Counted from the stretch's first letter, positions 9,893 to 19,959 are shown. The stretch: 64,000 bases of DNA from Methylobacterium sp. J-026 (GCF_022829585.1 NZ_JAKSYC010000156.1:1-64000); one strand, 5' to 3'. The notes: generated from the sequence alone by a model not told the origin. Translations and numbers: made by a program.

Positions 9893-10432
9893 ATGCAAGA
9901 GATCTGGTTCCGTACGGGCGAGGCCACGGTGCTGGCGGCCGAGGGCCAGTACACCGACGCCATGCCGGAGGTGCTGATCGGTTCCGTGCGCGGGCCGGTG
10001 GGCCAGGCCTTCGCGTCGATGATGGGGCAGGTCCAGGGCCACACCCGGATGTTCGTGGTCCGCGACCTCAATCAGCTGGTGCGCCCGGCCACGATGATGA
10101 CCACCAAGGTCACGATCCACACGGCCGAGTATGCCGAGCTCCTCGGCGGCGTGGTCCAAGCAGCCACCGGCGACGCGATCGTGGACTGCATCATCGAGGG
10201 CATCCTGCCCAAGGACGGCCTCGACGAGCTGTGCATGATCATCATGATCTGGCTCGATCAGCGCTGCGCCGAGGACGACAACCTCGACCAGAAGGACCTC
10301 TACAGGACCAACTACGAGGCGACGAAGCTCGCCATCGCCCGCGCCCTCAAGGGCGAGCCGACGGTGGACGAGCTGATCGCCAATCGGAAGACCGTGAAGC
10401 ATTACGCGCTGGACGGCGTGATCGAGTACTGA
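9893..10432 (+). CDS. Formaldehyde-activating enzyme (Fae) homologue
   Basis: A 179-residue relative of Fae, which condenses formaldehyde with tetrahydromethanopterin in methylotrophs. Family hallmarks are present: VRGPVGQAFA near 31-41, TTKVTIHT, a DAIV..IIEGILP stretch and NYEATKLAIARALKGEP near 143-159. The histidine that serves as the catalytic base in Fae, in the segment before IG-(P/S)RG, is replaced by Met (AMPEVLIG), so ordinary catalysis is doubtful. It resembles the extra Fae-like paralogues (Fae2/Fae3) of Methylobacterium. A GGTGGAG ribosome site lies 8 bp upstream. Its stop codon abuts that of the convergent Uma2 gene within a TGATCA palindrome. Confidence 0.88.
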   Translation: MQEIWFRTGEATVLAAEGQYTDAMPEVLIGSVRGPVGQAFASMMGQVQGHTRMFVVRDLNQLVRPATMMTTKVTIHTAEYAELLGGVVQAATGDAIVDCIIEGILPKDGLDELCMIIMIWLDQRCAEDDNLDQKDLYRTNYEATKLAIARALKGEPTVDELIANRKTVKHYALDGVIEY

Positions 10433-11047
10433 TCAGCCCTGCGCAACGGGCGTGTGGACGTAGAGGTCGGCCACCGCGCAGTCGAGGCCGAAGCCGGGGA
10501 GGACCAGACGGTCGTCCCCGGTCAGGCGGGTGCGGGTCCAGGTCTCTCGGGTTCGCGCCGATAGGGTCAGGGCGGGGCTCTTCAGCTCGATCAGGAGCAC
10601 GGCCTCGCACAGCGGCAGGGCTTCGTAGCCGGCGCACTTGACGTCGATCTTCTTCTGGCGCGTGCCGGGAAGCCTGCGGTGGTCGCTCGGAGACAGGATC
10701 TCGGCGGCCAAGTAGCAGCGCTCGACAGCATTCAATCCGGCCTCGATGTCGGCCAGATCGAGAACCGCAACGTCGGGCACGTAGATATGGCCCTCGCGAA
10801 CCGGCCATAGGTCGACGGCGGGATTCTGCAGGGTAACGCGTGGTGAGCCTATCCGCCTGAGGCCGCCGTCGAGAAATCGCTGCAAGGCGCTGGCAATGAA
10901 CTGATGAACGAGGTTGGGTTGGGCCTGCATCACGATCTGGCCCCCGATGAGTTCCCATTTCTCCTCATCAGGCCGCGTCTCGATGAAGTCCCAGAATCCT
11001 TGGTGGGGATCGGTCCTGTGGACGGGCGGAGTCTCGAGAATCGTCAT
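10433..11047 (-). CDS. Uma2-family (DUF820) putative nuclease
   Basis: A 204-residue protein of the Uma2 restriction-endonuclease-like fold. Visible elements are the N-terminal GFWDFIETRPDEEKWELIGGQIV, the YVPDVAVLD strand and LAAEILSPSD, where the family carries its acidic PD-(D/E)xK residues, then KKIDVKCAGYEA. These proteins are numerous in cyanobacteria and some methylobacteria, and their cellular role is unknown. A TTG at 11074 gives a nine-residue extension; the ATG at 11047 was preferred. Single gene, convergent with the Fae homologue. Confidence 0.8.
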   Translation of the reverse strand: MTILETPPVHRTDPHQGFWDFIETRPDEEKWELIGGQIVMQAQPNLVHQFIASALQRFLDGGLRRIGSPRVTLQNPAVDLWPVREGHIYVPDVAVLDLADIEAGLNAVERCYLAAEILSPSDHRRLPGTRQKKIDVKCAGYEALPLCEAVLLIELKSPALTLSARTRETWTRTRLTGDDRLVLPGFGLDCAVADLYVHTPVAQG

Positions 11048-11124
11048 GGGATCATCGTGGGCAGCCCGGGCCAAGTCGACGCAGATCGAGGATCCCGCCG
11101 GCGCTCCACTCGGTCAAGGGCGCG

Positions 11125-11586
11125 TCATTCCGGCGGGATGCGCCCCACCGAGCACAGGGTGCGCATCGTAGTGCTGCCCGGGTCGGTGTAGCAGGAGGCC
11201 GACCAGCCGCTCTGCTGGATGAACGACTTGCGCCGCTCTGACAGGGACGTCCGGTAGGCGTTGGCGATGATCGGCTCGACGGTCGCGGCCGGTTCGCCGA
11301 TCAGGATCTCGGAGGCCGCCGACAGGTCGTGGAAGAAGGTCGCCGAGGGGGCGGGCTCGGCGGAGGTCGCCTGCACGATCGGCTCGGCCCGGCAGGTCAC
11401 GTCGAACTTGATCGGGCCGGCGAGGCGGATGTCGATGCTCGGGCCGGCCCGCTTGCCGACCCTGCCTCCGATGGCCCCCGCGATCTGGCGGGCGAGGTCG
11501 TCGCAGGGATCGGCCCGGGTGGCCGATCCCAGGAGCGGCAGGCAGGCCAGGGCGGCGAGGAGGCGTGGAACGGTCAGGCTCGGCAT
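11125..11586 (-). CDS. Secreted protein of unknown function
   Basis: A 153-residue product with a Sec signal peptide (MPSLTVPRLLAALACLPLLG...ATRA, cleavage near residue 25). The mature part contains paired cysteines (DPCDDLAR, VTCRAEP, ASCYTDP, TLCSVG), suggesting disulfide bonds in the periplasm. No family is recognised. Located between the Uma2 gene and the two-component pair on the same strand, but separated from both. Confidence 0.7.
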   Translation of the reverse strand: MPSLTVPRLLAALACLPLLGSATRADPCDDLARQIAGAIGGRVGKRAGPSIDIRLAGPIKFDVTCRAEPIVQATSAEPAPSATFFHDLSAASEILIGEPAATVEPIIANAYRTSLSERRKSFIQQSGWSASCYTDPGSTTMRTLCSVGRIPPE

Positions 11587-11622
11587 GGCGGCACTCTACC
11601 CGCGGCGCGGCGCCTGTCGAGG

Positions 11623-12072
11623 TCAGGCCCGCATCTGGGCGAAGCTCGCGAGCCAGGCCGGCGCGACCCGCATCCCCGCCGGCACCAGCGCGTCCGGCGG
11701 CGGCCGGCGCACGCAATCCTCCAGATAGGCCAGGGATTCCTCAAGCACCGTGCCGGTGAACGGCTTGGCGATCACCGCCGTCGCCCCCGCCATGTCGTCG
11801 CTGAGCGCCCGGGCGTTGGCGGTCATGAACGCGGCCGTGATGCCGCCGAGATCGCGCACCGCATGCGCCACGTCGAGACCCGAGGAGCCGTCCCCGAGGC
11901 GCAGGTCGATGAGGACCAGCTCGGGCCGGGTCTCGTGGACGAGGGCGATGGCCTCGCCCGCGGTCATCGCCGTCCCCACGACGCTGTGGCCGGCCTCCTC
12001 CAGCATCATCTCAATCTGCATCAGGATGAGGGCTTCGTCCTCGACGACGAGGATCCGCAGCGGCTCGGTCAC
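11623..12072 (-). CDS. Single-domain response regulator
   Basis: Receiver-domain protein of 149 residues with acidic pocket E11/D12, phospho-acceptor Asp56 (VLIDLRLG), Thr near 84 and Lys103 (IAKPF). There is no DNA-binding domain; the last 35 residues are an extension rich in Pro and Ala. It starts with a GTG that overlaps the histidine kinase stop (GTGA), so the two are translationally coupled. It should receive phosphate from that kinase and act by protein contact; the downstream partner is not visible. Confidence 0.92.
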   Translation of the reverse strand: MTEPLRILVVEDEALILMQIEMMLEEAGHSVVGTAMTAGEAIALVHETRPELVLIDLRLGDGSSGLDVAHAVRDLGGITAAFMTANARALSDDMAGATAVIAKPFTGTVLEESLAYLEDCVRRPPPDALVPAGMRVAPAWLASFAQMRA

Positions 12073-13190
12073 GGGGCCTCCAGACCGCCGGCCATCTCGC
12101 GCGGCAGGCGTATGCTGACGATCGTGCCCGGATCATTGGTCATCCAGGCGATGCTGGCATTGAGCTGGCGGCAGAGCGTACCGATCAGGCGCTTTCCGAA
12201 GGAGCGCTGCTCCATCGCCTGAACCGGCATGCCGACGCCGTCATCGGCGATCTTGATGGTGACATGCGTGCCGTCCGGCGCCACCGTCACCGAGAGCCGC
12301 CCCGGGCGGTCGTCCGGGAAGGCGTGCTTGAGGGCGTTGGTGATCAACTCGTTCATCATCAACGCCACCGGCGGCGCCTTAGCGACCGGGATCTCCACGG
12401 TCTCCAGGTCCAGGTGCAGGCGGATCCGGTCGCGGCCGGAGCCGCGGACCAGGTCGTTGGCGAGGTCGCGGGCGAACTCGGCCACGTCGAAACGCTCGAC
12501 GTTGTTGGATTGGTAGAGTCGGCGATGGACCGTGCCGAGGGCCTCGACCCGGGTCAGCATCGCCTCCATGGCGGCGCGCGCCGCGGGATCGGTGATCGCC
12601 CGGGTCTGCATGGCCAGCAGCGCCGCGATCATCTGGAGGTTGTTCTTCACCCGGTGATCGACCTCGTGGACCAGCATGGTCTGCGTGGCCAGGGCATCGG
12701 TCAGGTCCCGGGTGCGCTTGGCGACCTCGGCCTCGAAGCGGTCCTTCTCCTGCTGGATCTGCATATGCGCGTCGACGCGGTCGGTGACGTCGAGCTGCGA
12801 GGCGAAGAAGAACAGAACCTCGCCGGACTCGTCGGCGACCGGGCTGAGATAGAGCGCGTTCCAGAACGGCGTCCCGTCCTTGCGATAGTTCAGGATGTCG
12901 ATCGCGATATCGGTGCGGGCCTCGACCGCCTCGCGGATCAGGGCGACGGCGCCGTGGTCGGTCTGTGCGCCCTGGAGAAACCGGCAATTGTGGCCGAGCA
13001 CCTCGGACCGCGTGTAGCCGCTCATCCGCAGGAAGGCGTCGTTGACGTACACGATCGGGTTGTCGGGCAGGCGCGGATTGGTGATGATCATCGCCATCCG
13101 CGTGGCGCGCACCGCCGCGGCGAACGGATCGCCCTTGCCCGGCGCGGCGTCGAGCTGGTCCGTCTGATGCCAGGCGTCGGGTTGTTCCAT
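12069..13190 (-). CDS. LOV-domain (blue-light) HisKA_2 histidine kinase
   Basis: Cytoplasmic sensor kinase of 373 residues with no transmembrane segment. A PAS/LOV domain spans about 22-140 and contains GHNCRFLQG with the flavin-adduct Cys69. Then follow a short coiled coil, the HisKA_2 dimerisation segment with His179 (EVDHRVKNNLQ), and a HATPase with MNELITNALKHAF and DDGVGMP. The LOV motif implies FMN binding and blue-light sensing. The ATG at 13190 has an AGGGA ribosome site; a TTG at 13232 is an alternative. It overlaps its response regulator by 4 bp. Photoreceptor kinases of this build are known from Caulobacter and Brucella. Confidence 0.93.
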   Translation of the reverse strand: MEQPDAWHQTDQLDAAPGKGDPFAAAVRATRMAMIITNPRLPDNPIVYVNDAFLRMSGYTRSEVLGHNCRFLQGAQTDHGAVALIREAVEARTDIAIDILNYRKDGTPFWNALYLSPVADESGEVLFFFASQLDVTDRVDAHMQIQQEKDRFEAEVAKRTRDLTDALATQTMLVHEVDHRVKNNLQMIAALLAMQTRAITDPAARAAMEAMLTRVEALGTVHRRLYQSNNVERFDVAEFARDLANDLVRGSGRDRIRLHLDLETVEIPVAKAPPVALMMNELITNALKHAFPDDRPGRLSVTVAPDGTHVTIKIADDGVGMPVQAMEQRSFGKRLIGTLCRQLNASIAWMTNDPGTIVSIRLPREMAGGLEAP

Positions 13191-13387
13191 CGTCCCTGCT
13201 CTTTCGTGCCCGGCGTTCGTCACCTCCGGCAATCGGCTTCTGCCTGCGCAGTCACAAGCGCTGCCTTAACGGACGATCCACGCGATGGGTTCAGGGCCGG
13301 GGCGCTTTGGCGCCGGATTGGGATAGACAGAACGCCGCACCTGGGCCGCGCGGGCCGGCGCGCCCGCGGCGGCGATCCGGGCCGGCC

Positions 13388-16300
13388 TCAGTGGAAATCC
13401 CGGCTCGGATACACCCGCCGGTCCGGGGGCGCGCCGAAATCCGTGGTCTCGGGCGGCAGCTTCATCCCGGCCGCGCGCAGGTCGCGCAGGAATTCGGTGA
13501 GATCGCGGAATCCCTCGGCCACCAGATGGACCACCCCCTCGGCTCGCTGCACCCGGCCGCGCACGGCGAGGAACCGGGCCTGCATGGCGGCCCGGCGGTT
13601 GGCCTCGAACACCGTCTTCCAGACGATCACGTTGGCGATGCCGGTCTCGTCCTCCAGGGTCAGGAAGACCACGCCCTTGGCGGTGCCCGGCCGCTGGCGG
13701 ATCAGCACGAGGCCCGCCACCGTGACCCGGGCGCCCTGGGGCAGGGCCGGATCGAGATGGGCCCGGGCCGGGATCGCGCCGATCCGGGCGAGCCGGCCGC
13801 GGAAGAACGCGACCGGGTGCCCCTGCAGCGACAGGCCGGTGGCGGCGTAATCCTCGGCCACCGCCTCGGAGAGCGGCAGCGACGGCAGGTCCACCGCCGG
13901 CTCGTGCCGGAACAGGCCGTCATCGGCGTGCCAGGCGAACAGCGGCAGGGGCGCCTCCAGCAGGTGGCCGCGGCGCTCGGCGCCGTCGGCCTTGGCCGCC
14001 CTGCGGGCCGAGGTCCCCTCCAGGGTGCGCACCATCCACAGGGCGGCGCGCCGGTCGAGGCCGAGCGACCGGAACGCGTCGGCCTCGGCGAGCCGCTCCA
14101 GGGCGTTGCGGGGCAGGGCGAGGGCCGCCTGCAGGCCCTCGATGCTGGCATAGCCGTTGGCCCGCAACCGCACGAGCCGGTGCATGGCGGCCTCGGGCAG
14201 ACCGCTCACCTGCCGCAGGCCGAGGCGCACCGCGTGCCGCTTCGGATCCCCGGCCGGCTCCAGGGTGCAGTCCCAGGCGCTGGCATTGACGCAGACACCC
14301 CGCACCTCGACCCCGTGGGCGCGGGCGTCGCGCACCAGCTGGGCCGGCTGGTAGAAGCCCATCGGCTGGGCGTTGAGGATCGCCGCCAGGAACACGTCCG
14401 GGTGCCGGCACTTCATCCAGGCCGAGGCATAGACCAGGAGCGCGAAGCTCGCCGCGTGGCTCTCCGGGAAGCCGTAGGTGGAGAAGCCCTTGATCTGCGC
14501 GAAGCAGCGCTCGGCGAACTCCGCCGGGTAGCCGCGGCGCGTCATCCCGCCCACGAATTTTTGCTCGAAGCCGCCGATCGAGCCGACATGGCGGAAGGTC
14601 GCCATCGCCCGGCGCAACCCGTCGGCCTCGGCCGGGGTGAAGCCGGCGGCCGTGATGGCGATCTGCATCGCGTGTTCCTGGAACAGCGGCACCCCATAGG
14701 TCTTGTGCAGCACCGTGTGCAGCTCGTCCGCCGGCCCGTGGTCCGGATGCGGGGCCGGATAGACCACCGGGTCGATCCCCGAGCGCCGCCGCAGGTAGGG
14801 ATGGACCATGTCGCCCTGGATCGGGCCGGGGCGCACGATCGCGACCTGGACCACGAGGTCGTAAAATTCCTTCGGCTTGAGGCGCGGCAGCATCGACATC
14901 TGCGCCCGGCTCTCGACCTGGAACACGCCGACGGAATCGGCCTTCGCCAGCATCGCGTAGGTCTCGGGATCCTCCGGGGGCAGGTCGGCCAGGGTCTCGT
15001 AGAAGGCGCCGTGGTCCTTCTCCAAAAAATCGAGGCCGCGCTTGAGGCAGGTCAGCATGCCCAGCGCCAGCACGTCGACCTTCATCAGGCCGATCGCGTC
15101 GATGTCGTCCTTGTCCCACTCGATGAAGGTCCGGTCCGCCATGGCGCCGTTGCCCACCGGCACGGTCTCGTCGAGGCGGCCGCGGGTCAGGATGAAGCCG
15201 CCGACATGCTGCGACAGGTGGCGGGGGAAGCCGATCAGCTGGTGGGCGAGATCGAGCGCCTGCCGGAGCGCGGGGTTGTCGGGGTCGAGGCCGGCCTCGC
15301 GCACGTGCTTGTCCGGCACGTCCTTGCCCCAGGAGCCCCAGACCGTGTCGGCGATCGAAGCGGTCACGTCCTCGGTGAGGCCCAGAACCTTGCCGACCTC
15401 GCGGATCGCCATGCGCGGGCGATAGTGGATCACCGTGGCGCAGAGGGCGGCCCGCTCCCGGCCATAGCGGTCGTAGAGGTGCTGGATCACCTCCTCCCGG
15501 CGTTCGTGCTCGAAATCGACGTCGATGTCGGGGGGCTCGCCCCGGTTCTCCGAGATGAACCGGGCGAACAGCAGCCGGTGCTTGGACGGGTCCACGGCGG
15601 TGATGCCGAGGCAGAAGCACACGGCGGAATTGGCCGCCGAGCCGCGGCCCTGACAGAGGATGCCCTTGCCGCGGGCGAACTCGACCACGTCGAACAGAGT
15701 CAGGAAGTAGCGGGCATAGTCCAACTGGGCGATGAGCTGCAGTTCCTCGCGGAGCGTCGCCTCGACGGCGGCCGGGATGGTGCCGGCATAGCGCCAGCCC
15801 GCCCGCTCCCAGGTCTTCTCCTCCAGGTATGCCTGGGGCGTGCGCCCGGGGGGCACCGGCTCGTCGGGATACTCGTAGTGCAGCTGCGACAGGTGGAAGT
15901 CGCAGCTCTCGGCGATCTCCATCGTGCGGGCGAGCGCCTCCGGATGGTCGGCGAACAGCCGGGCCATCTCGGCGGGCGACTTCAGGTGGCGCTCGGCATT
16001 GGCCTCCAGCCGGTAGCCGGCCTCCCCGATCCGGCAGCGCTCACGGATGCAGGCCACCACGTCCTGGAGCGGGCGCCTGTCGGGATGGTGGTAGAGCGCG
16101 TCCGAGACCGCCACCATGGGCGCTCCGGAGCGTTCGCCCAGCTCGGCCAGCAGACCGAGCCGGCGGCGCTCATCGCCGCGCCTGGCGTGGCTCGCCCCGA
16201 GCCAGGTCCGGCCCGGGGCGGCCGCGGCCAGGGCTTCGAGCCGGCCCAAGAAACCGTCCGGGGGGCGCAGGCGCCGGCCCGGCGGGATAGCGATGAACAT

Positions 16301-16678
16301 CTGTCCCTCGGCGGCCTCCAGCATCTCGGCGAAGGAGAACTGGCACGCCCCCTTGCGGCTGCGCCGGTTCCCTCGGGTGAGCAGCCGGCACAGGCGGCCC
16401 CAGGCCTGCCGGTCCGCGGGATAGGTCACGGCCTCGAACCCGTCCTCGGTGACGAGGCGCACCCCCGGCAGGATGCGGATCGTCAAACCCTCCGCCTTGA
16501 GGGCCTGCGCCGCCGCATGCGCCCGCACCACCCCGGCGACCGTGTTGCGGTCGGCGATCCCGAGGGCCGCGAACCCGTAGGCCGCCCCCTGCACGACGTA
16601 TTCCTGCGGATGCGAGGCGCCGCGCAAAAACGAGAAATTCGTGGTGAGGGCGAGCTCGGCGTAGGCGGGATGGCTCAC
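13388..16678 (-). CDS. dnaE2: Error-prone DNA polymerase DnaE2 (ImuC)
   Basis: C-family translesion polymerase of 1096 residues. The N-terminal PHP domain starts [20 protein letters not shown]. The polymerase core contains [15 protein letters not shown], where the catalytic aspartates lie. Helix-hairpin-helix and OB-fold regions follow ([20 protein letters not shown] near the C-terminus). DnaE2 works with ImuA and ImuB in SOS mutagenesis. The GTG start at 16678 overlaps the imuB stop as GTGA, so translation is coupled. It is the last gene of the three-gene operon controlled by the LexA box at 18939. Confidence 0.95.
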   Translation of the reverse strand: MSHPAYAELALTTNFSFLRGASHPQEYVVQGAAYGFAALGIADRNTVAGVVRAHAAAQALKAEGLTIRILPGVRLVTEDGFEAVTYPADRQAWGRLCRLLTRGNRRSRKGACQFSFAEMLEAAEGQMFIAIPPGRRLRPPDGFLGRLEALAAAAPGRTWLGASHARRGDERRRLGLLAELGERSGAPMVAVSDALYHHPDRRPLQDVVACIRERCRIGEAGYRLEANAERHLKSPAEMARLFADHPEALARTMEIAESCDFHLSQLHYEYPDEPVPPGRTPQAYLEEKTWERAGWRYAGTIPAAVEATLREELQLIAQLDYARYFLTLFDVVEFARGKGILCQGRGSAANSAVCFCLGITAVDPSKHRLLFARFISENRGEPPDIDVDFEHERREEVIQHLYDRYGRERAALCATVIHYRPRMAIREVGKVLGLTEDVTASIADTVWGSWGKDVPDKHVREAGLDPDNPALRQALDLAHQLIGFPRHLSQHVGGFILTRGRLDETVPVGNGAMADRTFIEWDKDDIDAIGLMKVDVLALGMLTCLKRGLDFLEKDHGAFYETLADLPPEDPETYAMLAKADSVGVFQVESRAQMSMLPRLKPKEFYDLVVQVAIVRPGPIQGDMVHPYLRRRSGIDPVVYPAPHPDHGPADELHTVLHKTYGVPLFQEHAMQIAITAAGFTPAEADGLRRAMATFRHVGSIGGFEQKFVGGMTRRGYPAEFAERCFAQIKGFSTYGFPESHAASFALLVYASAWMKCRHPDVFLAAILNAQPMGFYQPAQLVRDARAHGVEVRGVCVNASAWDCTLEPAGDPKRHAVRLGLRQVSGLPEAAMHRLVRLRANGYASIEGLQAALALPRNALERLAEADAFRSLGLDRRAALWMVRTLEGTSARRAAKADGAERRGHLLEAPLPLFAWHADDGLFRHEPAVDLPSLPLSEAVAEDYAATGLSLQGHPVAFFRGRLARIGAIPARAHLDPALPQGARVTVAGLVLIRQRPGTAKGVVFLTLEDETGIANVIVWKTVFEANRRAAMQARFLAVRGRVQRAEGVVHLVAEGFRDLTEFLRDLRAAGMKLPPETTDFGAPPDRRVYPSRDFH

Positions 16679-18192
16679 GCGAACACCCCGTGGACGAACC
16701 ACGCGGCCGGGCGGCCGGGGGCGTGCGGCCCGTCGCGGTAGAGCCAGAGCCGCCGGCCGGCCTCGCACTCCACCCGGTAATAGTCCCGGGCCGCGCCGGG
16801 CGCGTGCCACCACTCGGCCGCGATCCGCTCCGGCCCCTCGGCATGGACGATCGCGTGGATCCGGGCGCGCCAGCGGAAGCGCCGGGGCGGTCCCTCGGGC
16901 ACCGTGGACAGCACGTCGAGGGCGGCCTCGCCCCGGGGGAACAGCACCAGGGGCCGGGGCGGGCGGTGATCCGGCCAGGATGTCGGGGCGCGGGTCCAGG
17001 GGAGGGGCTGGGCGGCCCGCTCCGGGATGTGGCTCGCCCGCGCCCCGAGGCGCAGGAGCGGCCGGCCGAGGCGCTGCGCCAGGGCGTCCGCGAGGGCGTC
17101 GATGCCGTCGCCCTCGGGCGCCGCCCCGAGTTCCGTCTGGCGGGCCGACAGGGCGCCCGTCACCGTCACGGTGAGCGCCACGGTCTCGAAGCCGAAGCCG
17201 GCATCGAGGCCGGCGCCGAGGCGGTCGAGGCGCAGGGAGACCAGGGCGGCGACGCGCTCGGGGCAGCGCTCGGGCCAGGACAGGCCGAGATCGAGGACGC
17301 GCATCACCCCGTCGACCCGGTACAGCACGAGGCGCAGGGCGCAGGCGCCGAGCCCGTCCCGCTCCAGCCGGGGGGCGATCTCGGCCATCAGCAGCCGGGC
17401 GGTGACGACGATGTCCGATTGCCGGCCGATCGGGTCGAGGAAGCCCCGGGCGGCCCGATACGCGGCCTCCGCGGTGAGCGGCGCCAGGGGCTCGGGCCGG
17501 CGGCCCATCGCCTGGTCGAGGCGCAGCAGCAGCGCCTCGCCGAAGCGGCGGGCGAGCGGCCCCCGGGCCAGCGCGTCGATCTCGCCGACCCGGCGCAGGC
17601 CGAGCCGCCGCAGGCCCGAGACCGTGCCGGGATCGAGGCGCAGGGCCTCCACGGGCAGCGCCCGCAGAGGCTCCGCGGCCCCGCCGGGGGGTACGATCAC
17701 CCGGTCGGAGGCCCCGTAGCGGGCCAGCGCGAAGGCGCCGCCGGGCGTGTCGGCGAGCGCGATCCGGGCGGGGATTTTTGACCGCGCCAGGCGCCCGGCG
17801 AGGTCGTCCACGAGGGGCCCCTCGCCGCCGCGCAAATGGCTCGCCCCGGCGACGTCGATATAGAACCCGTCCGCCGCCTCGGCCGGCCCGAACGGCGCCA
17901 CCCCGGGGGCGTAGCCCTCCGCCCAGCGGCAGAGCCGTAGAAGGGCCGCCCGGTCGGAGTCGGGATCGGCGGGATGGACCTGGAGCGGCACGCCGATCCG
18001 CGCCCGGACCCGGCCCAGGGGCTCGCCGGGCCGCAGGCCCAGGGCGCGGGCCTCCGGGTCGAGGGCGAGGAACCGCAGGCCGCCGGCCCCCTCGGCCGCC
18101 ACCGCGAGCGGGCCTTGATCAGGCGCGAGACCGGCCCGCCGCAGCCGCGTCACGGGCCAGTGGCTCAGGCAGACGCAGACGATGCGCGGCAT
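16675..18192 (-). CDS. imuB: Y-family polymerase-like protein ImuB
   Basis: Catalytically inactive Y-family polymerase relative that acts as the hub of the SOS mutasome, contacting the beta clamp, ImuA and DnaE2. The 505-residue protein begins [19 protein letters not shown] where active polymerases have the first metal aspartate (DxDxFF), which is absent here. Little-finger-like sequence lies in the middle and a long C-terminal tail mediates contacts in the family. The ATG at 18192 lies within imuA (74-bp overlap) and the stop overlaps dnaE2 by 4 bp, a tightly coupled operon. Confidence 0.92.
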   Translation of the reverse strand: MPRIVCVCLSHWPVTRLRRAGLAPDQGPLAVAAEGAGGLRFLALDPEARALGLRPGEPLGRVRARIGVPLQVHPADPDSDRAALLRLCRWAEGYAPGVAPFGPAEAADGFYIDVAGASHLRGGEGPLVDDLAGRLARSKIPARIALADTPGGAFALARYGASDRVIVPPGGAAEPLRALPVEALRLDPGTVSGLRRLGLRRVGEIDALARGPLARRFGEALLLRLDQAMGRRPEPLAPLTAEAAYRAARGFLDPIGRQSDIVVTARLLMAEIAPRLERDGLGACALRLVLYRVDGVMRVLDLGLSWPERCPERVAALVSLRLDRLGAGLDAGFGFETVALTVTVTGALSARQTELGAAPEGDGIDALADALAQRLGRPLLRLGARASHIPERAAQPLPWTRAPTSWPDHRPPRPLVLFPRGEAALDVLSTVPEGPPRRFRWRARIHAIVHAEGPERIAAEWWHAPGAARDYYRVECEAGRRLWLYRDGPHAPGRPAAWFVHGVFA

Positions 18193-18907
18193 GGTCCCAC
18201 TCCAGAAGCCAGGCGCCGCCCCGCCCGTTGCGGCAGCGCTCGAGCCGCGCCCGCCAGCGCGGGTTGTCCAGGGTGCCGAACCGGTCCCGGGCGGCCGGGG
18301 CCGAGGCGATCCGCCAGCGGGTGGCGGCACCGTTGGGCAGCCCGGCCTCGGCGGGCCGCAGGATCACCAGGAGCGGCGGCGCGTCGCCTTCCCCCCCTTC
18401 GGCGGCGAGCTGCAGGCGCCGGCCCGGCTTCAGCGGCAGGCCGTCCGCGAGCAGACCGACGAGCGCCGGCAGGGCGCGGGCGTGGAGCGCCGCCTCCAGG
18501 GCGCGGAGCACCTCCGCGTCGCTGCCGGCCTCCAAGAGCAGCAGCCGGGCCGGATCGAGGCCGAGGCCGGCCAGGCCGTGACCGTGGGGCAGGGGCTGGT
18601 TCGGCGCGGCGGCGATCAGCGCCGCGCCCTCCGCGCGGGCGAGGTGGAGGGCGCAGAGCGCCAGGGCGAAGCCCAGGGCCGCGCTCGCATCCGCAGGCTC
18701 GGCCGGGGCGACCTCGTGCGGCGGCCCGAGGGCCAGCCCGCCGCCGGGCAGATGCGCGTCGACCGCCGTCAGGCCCAGCGGCAGGACCGGTCGCGGGGCC
18801 GCCGGGGCGCCGGGACCCGCCAGGCGCACCCGCAGGGCCGCCAGCTGCTCCCGGGGGCTGCCGGGAGCGGGATCCCGCCCGGTCTGGTTCGCAGGGTCCA
18901 GCCCCAT
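18119..18907 (-). CDS. imuA: Mutasome protein ImuA
   Basis: RecA/SulA-like protein of 262 residues, first gene of imuA-imuB-dnaE2. Visible features are PLGLTAVDAHLPGGGLALGPPHEV, a RecA-like loop region, and LLLLEAGSDAEVLRALEAAL. ImuA has lost ATPase motifs in most family members. The ATG at 18907 lies 31 bp downstream of an exact LexA box, so expression should be induced by DNA damage. The 3' end overlaps imuB. Confidence 0.9.
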   Translation of the reverse strand: MGLDPANQTGRDPAPGSPREQLAALRVRLAGPGAPAAPRPVLPLGLTAVDAHLPGGGLALGPPHEVAPAEPADASAALGFALALCALHLARAEGAALIAAAPNQPLPHGHGLAGLGLDPARLLLLEAGSDAEVLRALEAALHARALPALVGLLADGLPLKPGRRLQLAAEGGEGDAPPLLVILRPAEAGLPNGAATRWRIASAPAARDRFGTLDNPRWRARLERCRNGRGGAWLLEWDHAAHRLRLPEPLARDAAAAGRSRA

Positions 18908-18938
18908 CTGCGCGTGCTCCGATCATGCCGGACGATAG

Positions 18939-18953
18939 GAACATAACAGGAAC
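18939..18953 (-). promoter_or_regulatory. LexA box of the imuA-imuB-dnaE2 operon
   Basis: The sequence reads GAAC-ATAACAG-GAAC on the plus strand, an exact GAAC-N7-GAAC site ending 31 bp before the imuA start. Binding here would block the promoter of the mutasome operon. It is the same motif found upstream of lexA in this window. Confidence 0.85.
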
Positions 18954-19136
18954 ACGTTCAAACCGTTTCCGCAGGGTCGCGGAATTGGACGCTGGTTCAG
19001 CGGCTTGGCCTGTGGATGGATGTGGACGCCTGTGGAATCGGCCGGGCCGCCCGCGACCAAAGCCACGGTTGACCGGGTCCGCGGCCCGGGACCACAAGTC
19101 GTGTGCCGCGCCAGACGCGGCCGACACGGTCCGAGC

Positions 19137-19949
19137 ATGCGCCCAGCCCTCGCCTTGACGATCCTGCTCGCCCTCTCGGGGGCGGCCTTCGCGCAGCAGC
19201 CGCCGGATCCCGGCCCCGCCCCATCCTCCGAGGCGCCCCCGCGCCAGGCCAGGCCGCGGCCCCGGCACGCGCAGGCCCCGAGCCAGCCGATCATGGTCTA
19301 CGACGCCCGGATCGAGGCTGGCGACCTGCGCATCTCGGGCTCGGTGCGCAAGCCGGGGGCGATCGTGGTCCTGGACGACGACATCTCGGTCCAGGCCGAC
19401 CGGCGCGGGCGGTTCACCGTCCGGCTCCCCTATCGGCCCGCGACCTGCGTGGTGACGCTCAAGTCCGATCCGGACGAGCGCGAGGCGGTGGTGGCCAACT
19501 GCGCCCCCGAGGGACCGCCCGGCCCCCAGGGCGCCGCGGGCCCGCCCGGGATGACCGGTGCCAAGGGCGAGGCGGGCGACAAGGGTGAGACCGGCCCGCA
19601 GGGGGCTGTCGGACCCCGGGGCGAGGCCGGCCCCAACGGTCCGGTCGGCCCACAGGGCGCGCCGGGTCCGAAGGGCGATCCGGGCGCCCCGGGCCTTCAG
19701 GGTCCGCCGGGTCCCGGCGGTCAGGCGGGATCACCGGGCGGGGCAGGGCCCCGGGGCGAGGCCGGCGCGTCCGCCCTCCGGGCCGTGCGCAAGTCCGACT
19801 GCGCGGGCGGCTGCACCATCACCTGCCCATCGGAAGAAACGCTGGTCACGGCCCATTGCCTCAAGGCCGGCGCCCCGGTCTATGACGGGGAGGGCGCCGG
19901 CTGCCCGGCGGAGGCCGCGGGCATCGTCGGGTTCTGCGCGCGGCCGTGA
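19137..19949 (+). CDS. Secreted collagen-like protein
   Basis: A 270-residue protein with a Sec signal peptide ([20 protein letters not shown]). Residues 21-50 are Pro-rich, 51-122 a predicted beta-rich domain ([23 protein letters not shown]), about 125-211 near-continuous collagen Gly-X-Y triplets, and 212-270 a Cys-rich cap with Cys at 222, 226, 230, 241, 256 and 267. Collagen triplets form trimeric rods, and the cysteine cap could be disulfide-bonded. Bacterial collagens are usually surface or matrix proteins. Its promoter region is shared with the divergent SOS operon. The ATG at 19137 was chosen because it gives the signal peptide. Confidence 0.88.
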   Translation: MRPALALTILLALSGAAFAQQPPDPGPAPSSEAPPRQARPRPRHAQAPSQPIMVYDARIEAGDLRISGSVRKPGAIVVLDDDISVQADRRGRFTVRLPYRPATCVVTLKSDPDEREAVVANCAPEGPPGPQGAAGPPGMTGAKGEAGDKGETGPQGAVGPRGEAGPNGPVGPQGAPGPKGDPGAPGLQGPPGPGGQAGSPGGAGPRGEAGASALRAVRKSDCAGGCTITCPSEETLVTAHCLKAGAPVYDGEGAGCPAEAAGIVGFCARP

Positions 19950-19959
19950 GGCCGGCGCC

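Noticed and set aside
13307-16741. 1144-codon plus-strand open frame
   Set aside because: Antisense to dnaE2, which carries clear polymerase motifs. The plus-strand translation is His/Gly/Arg-rich with no family.
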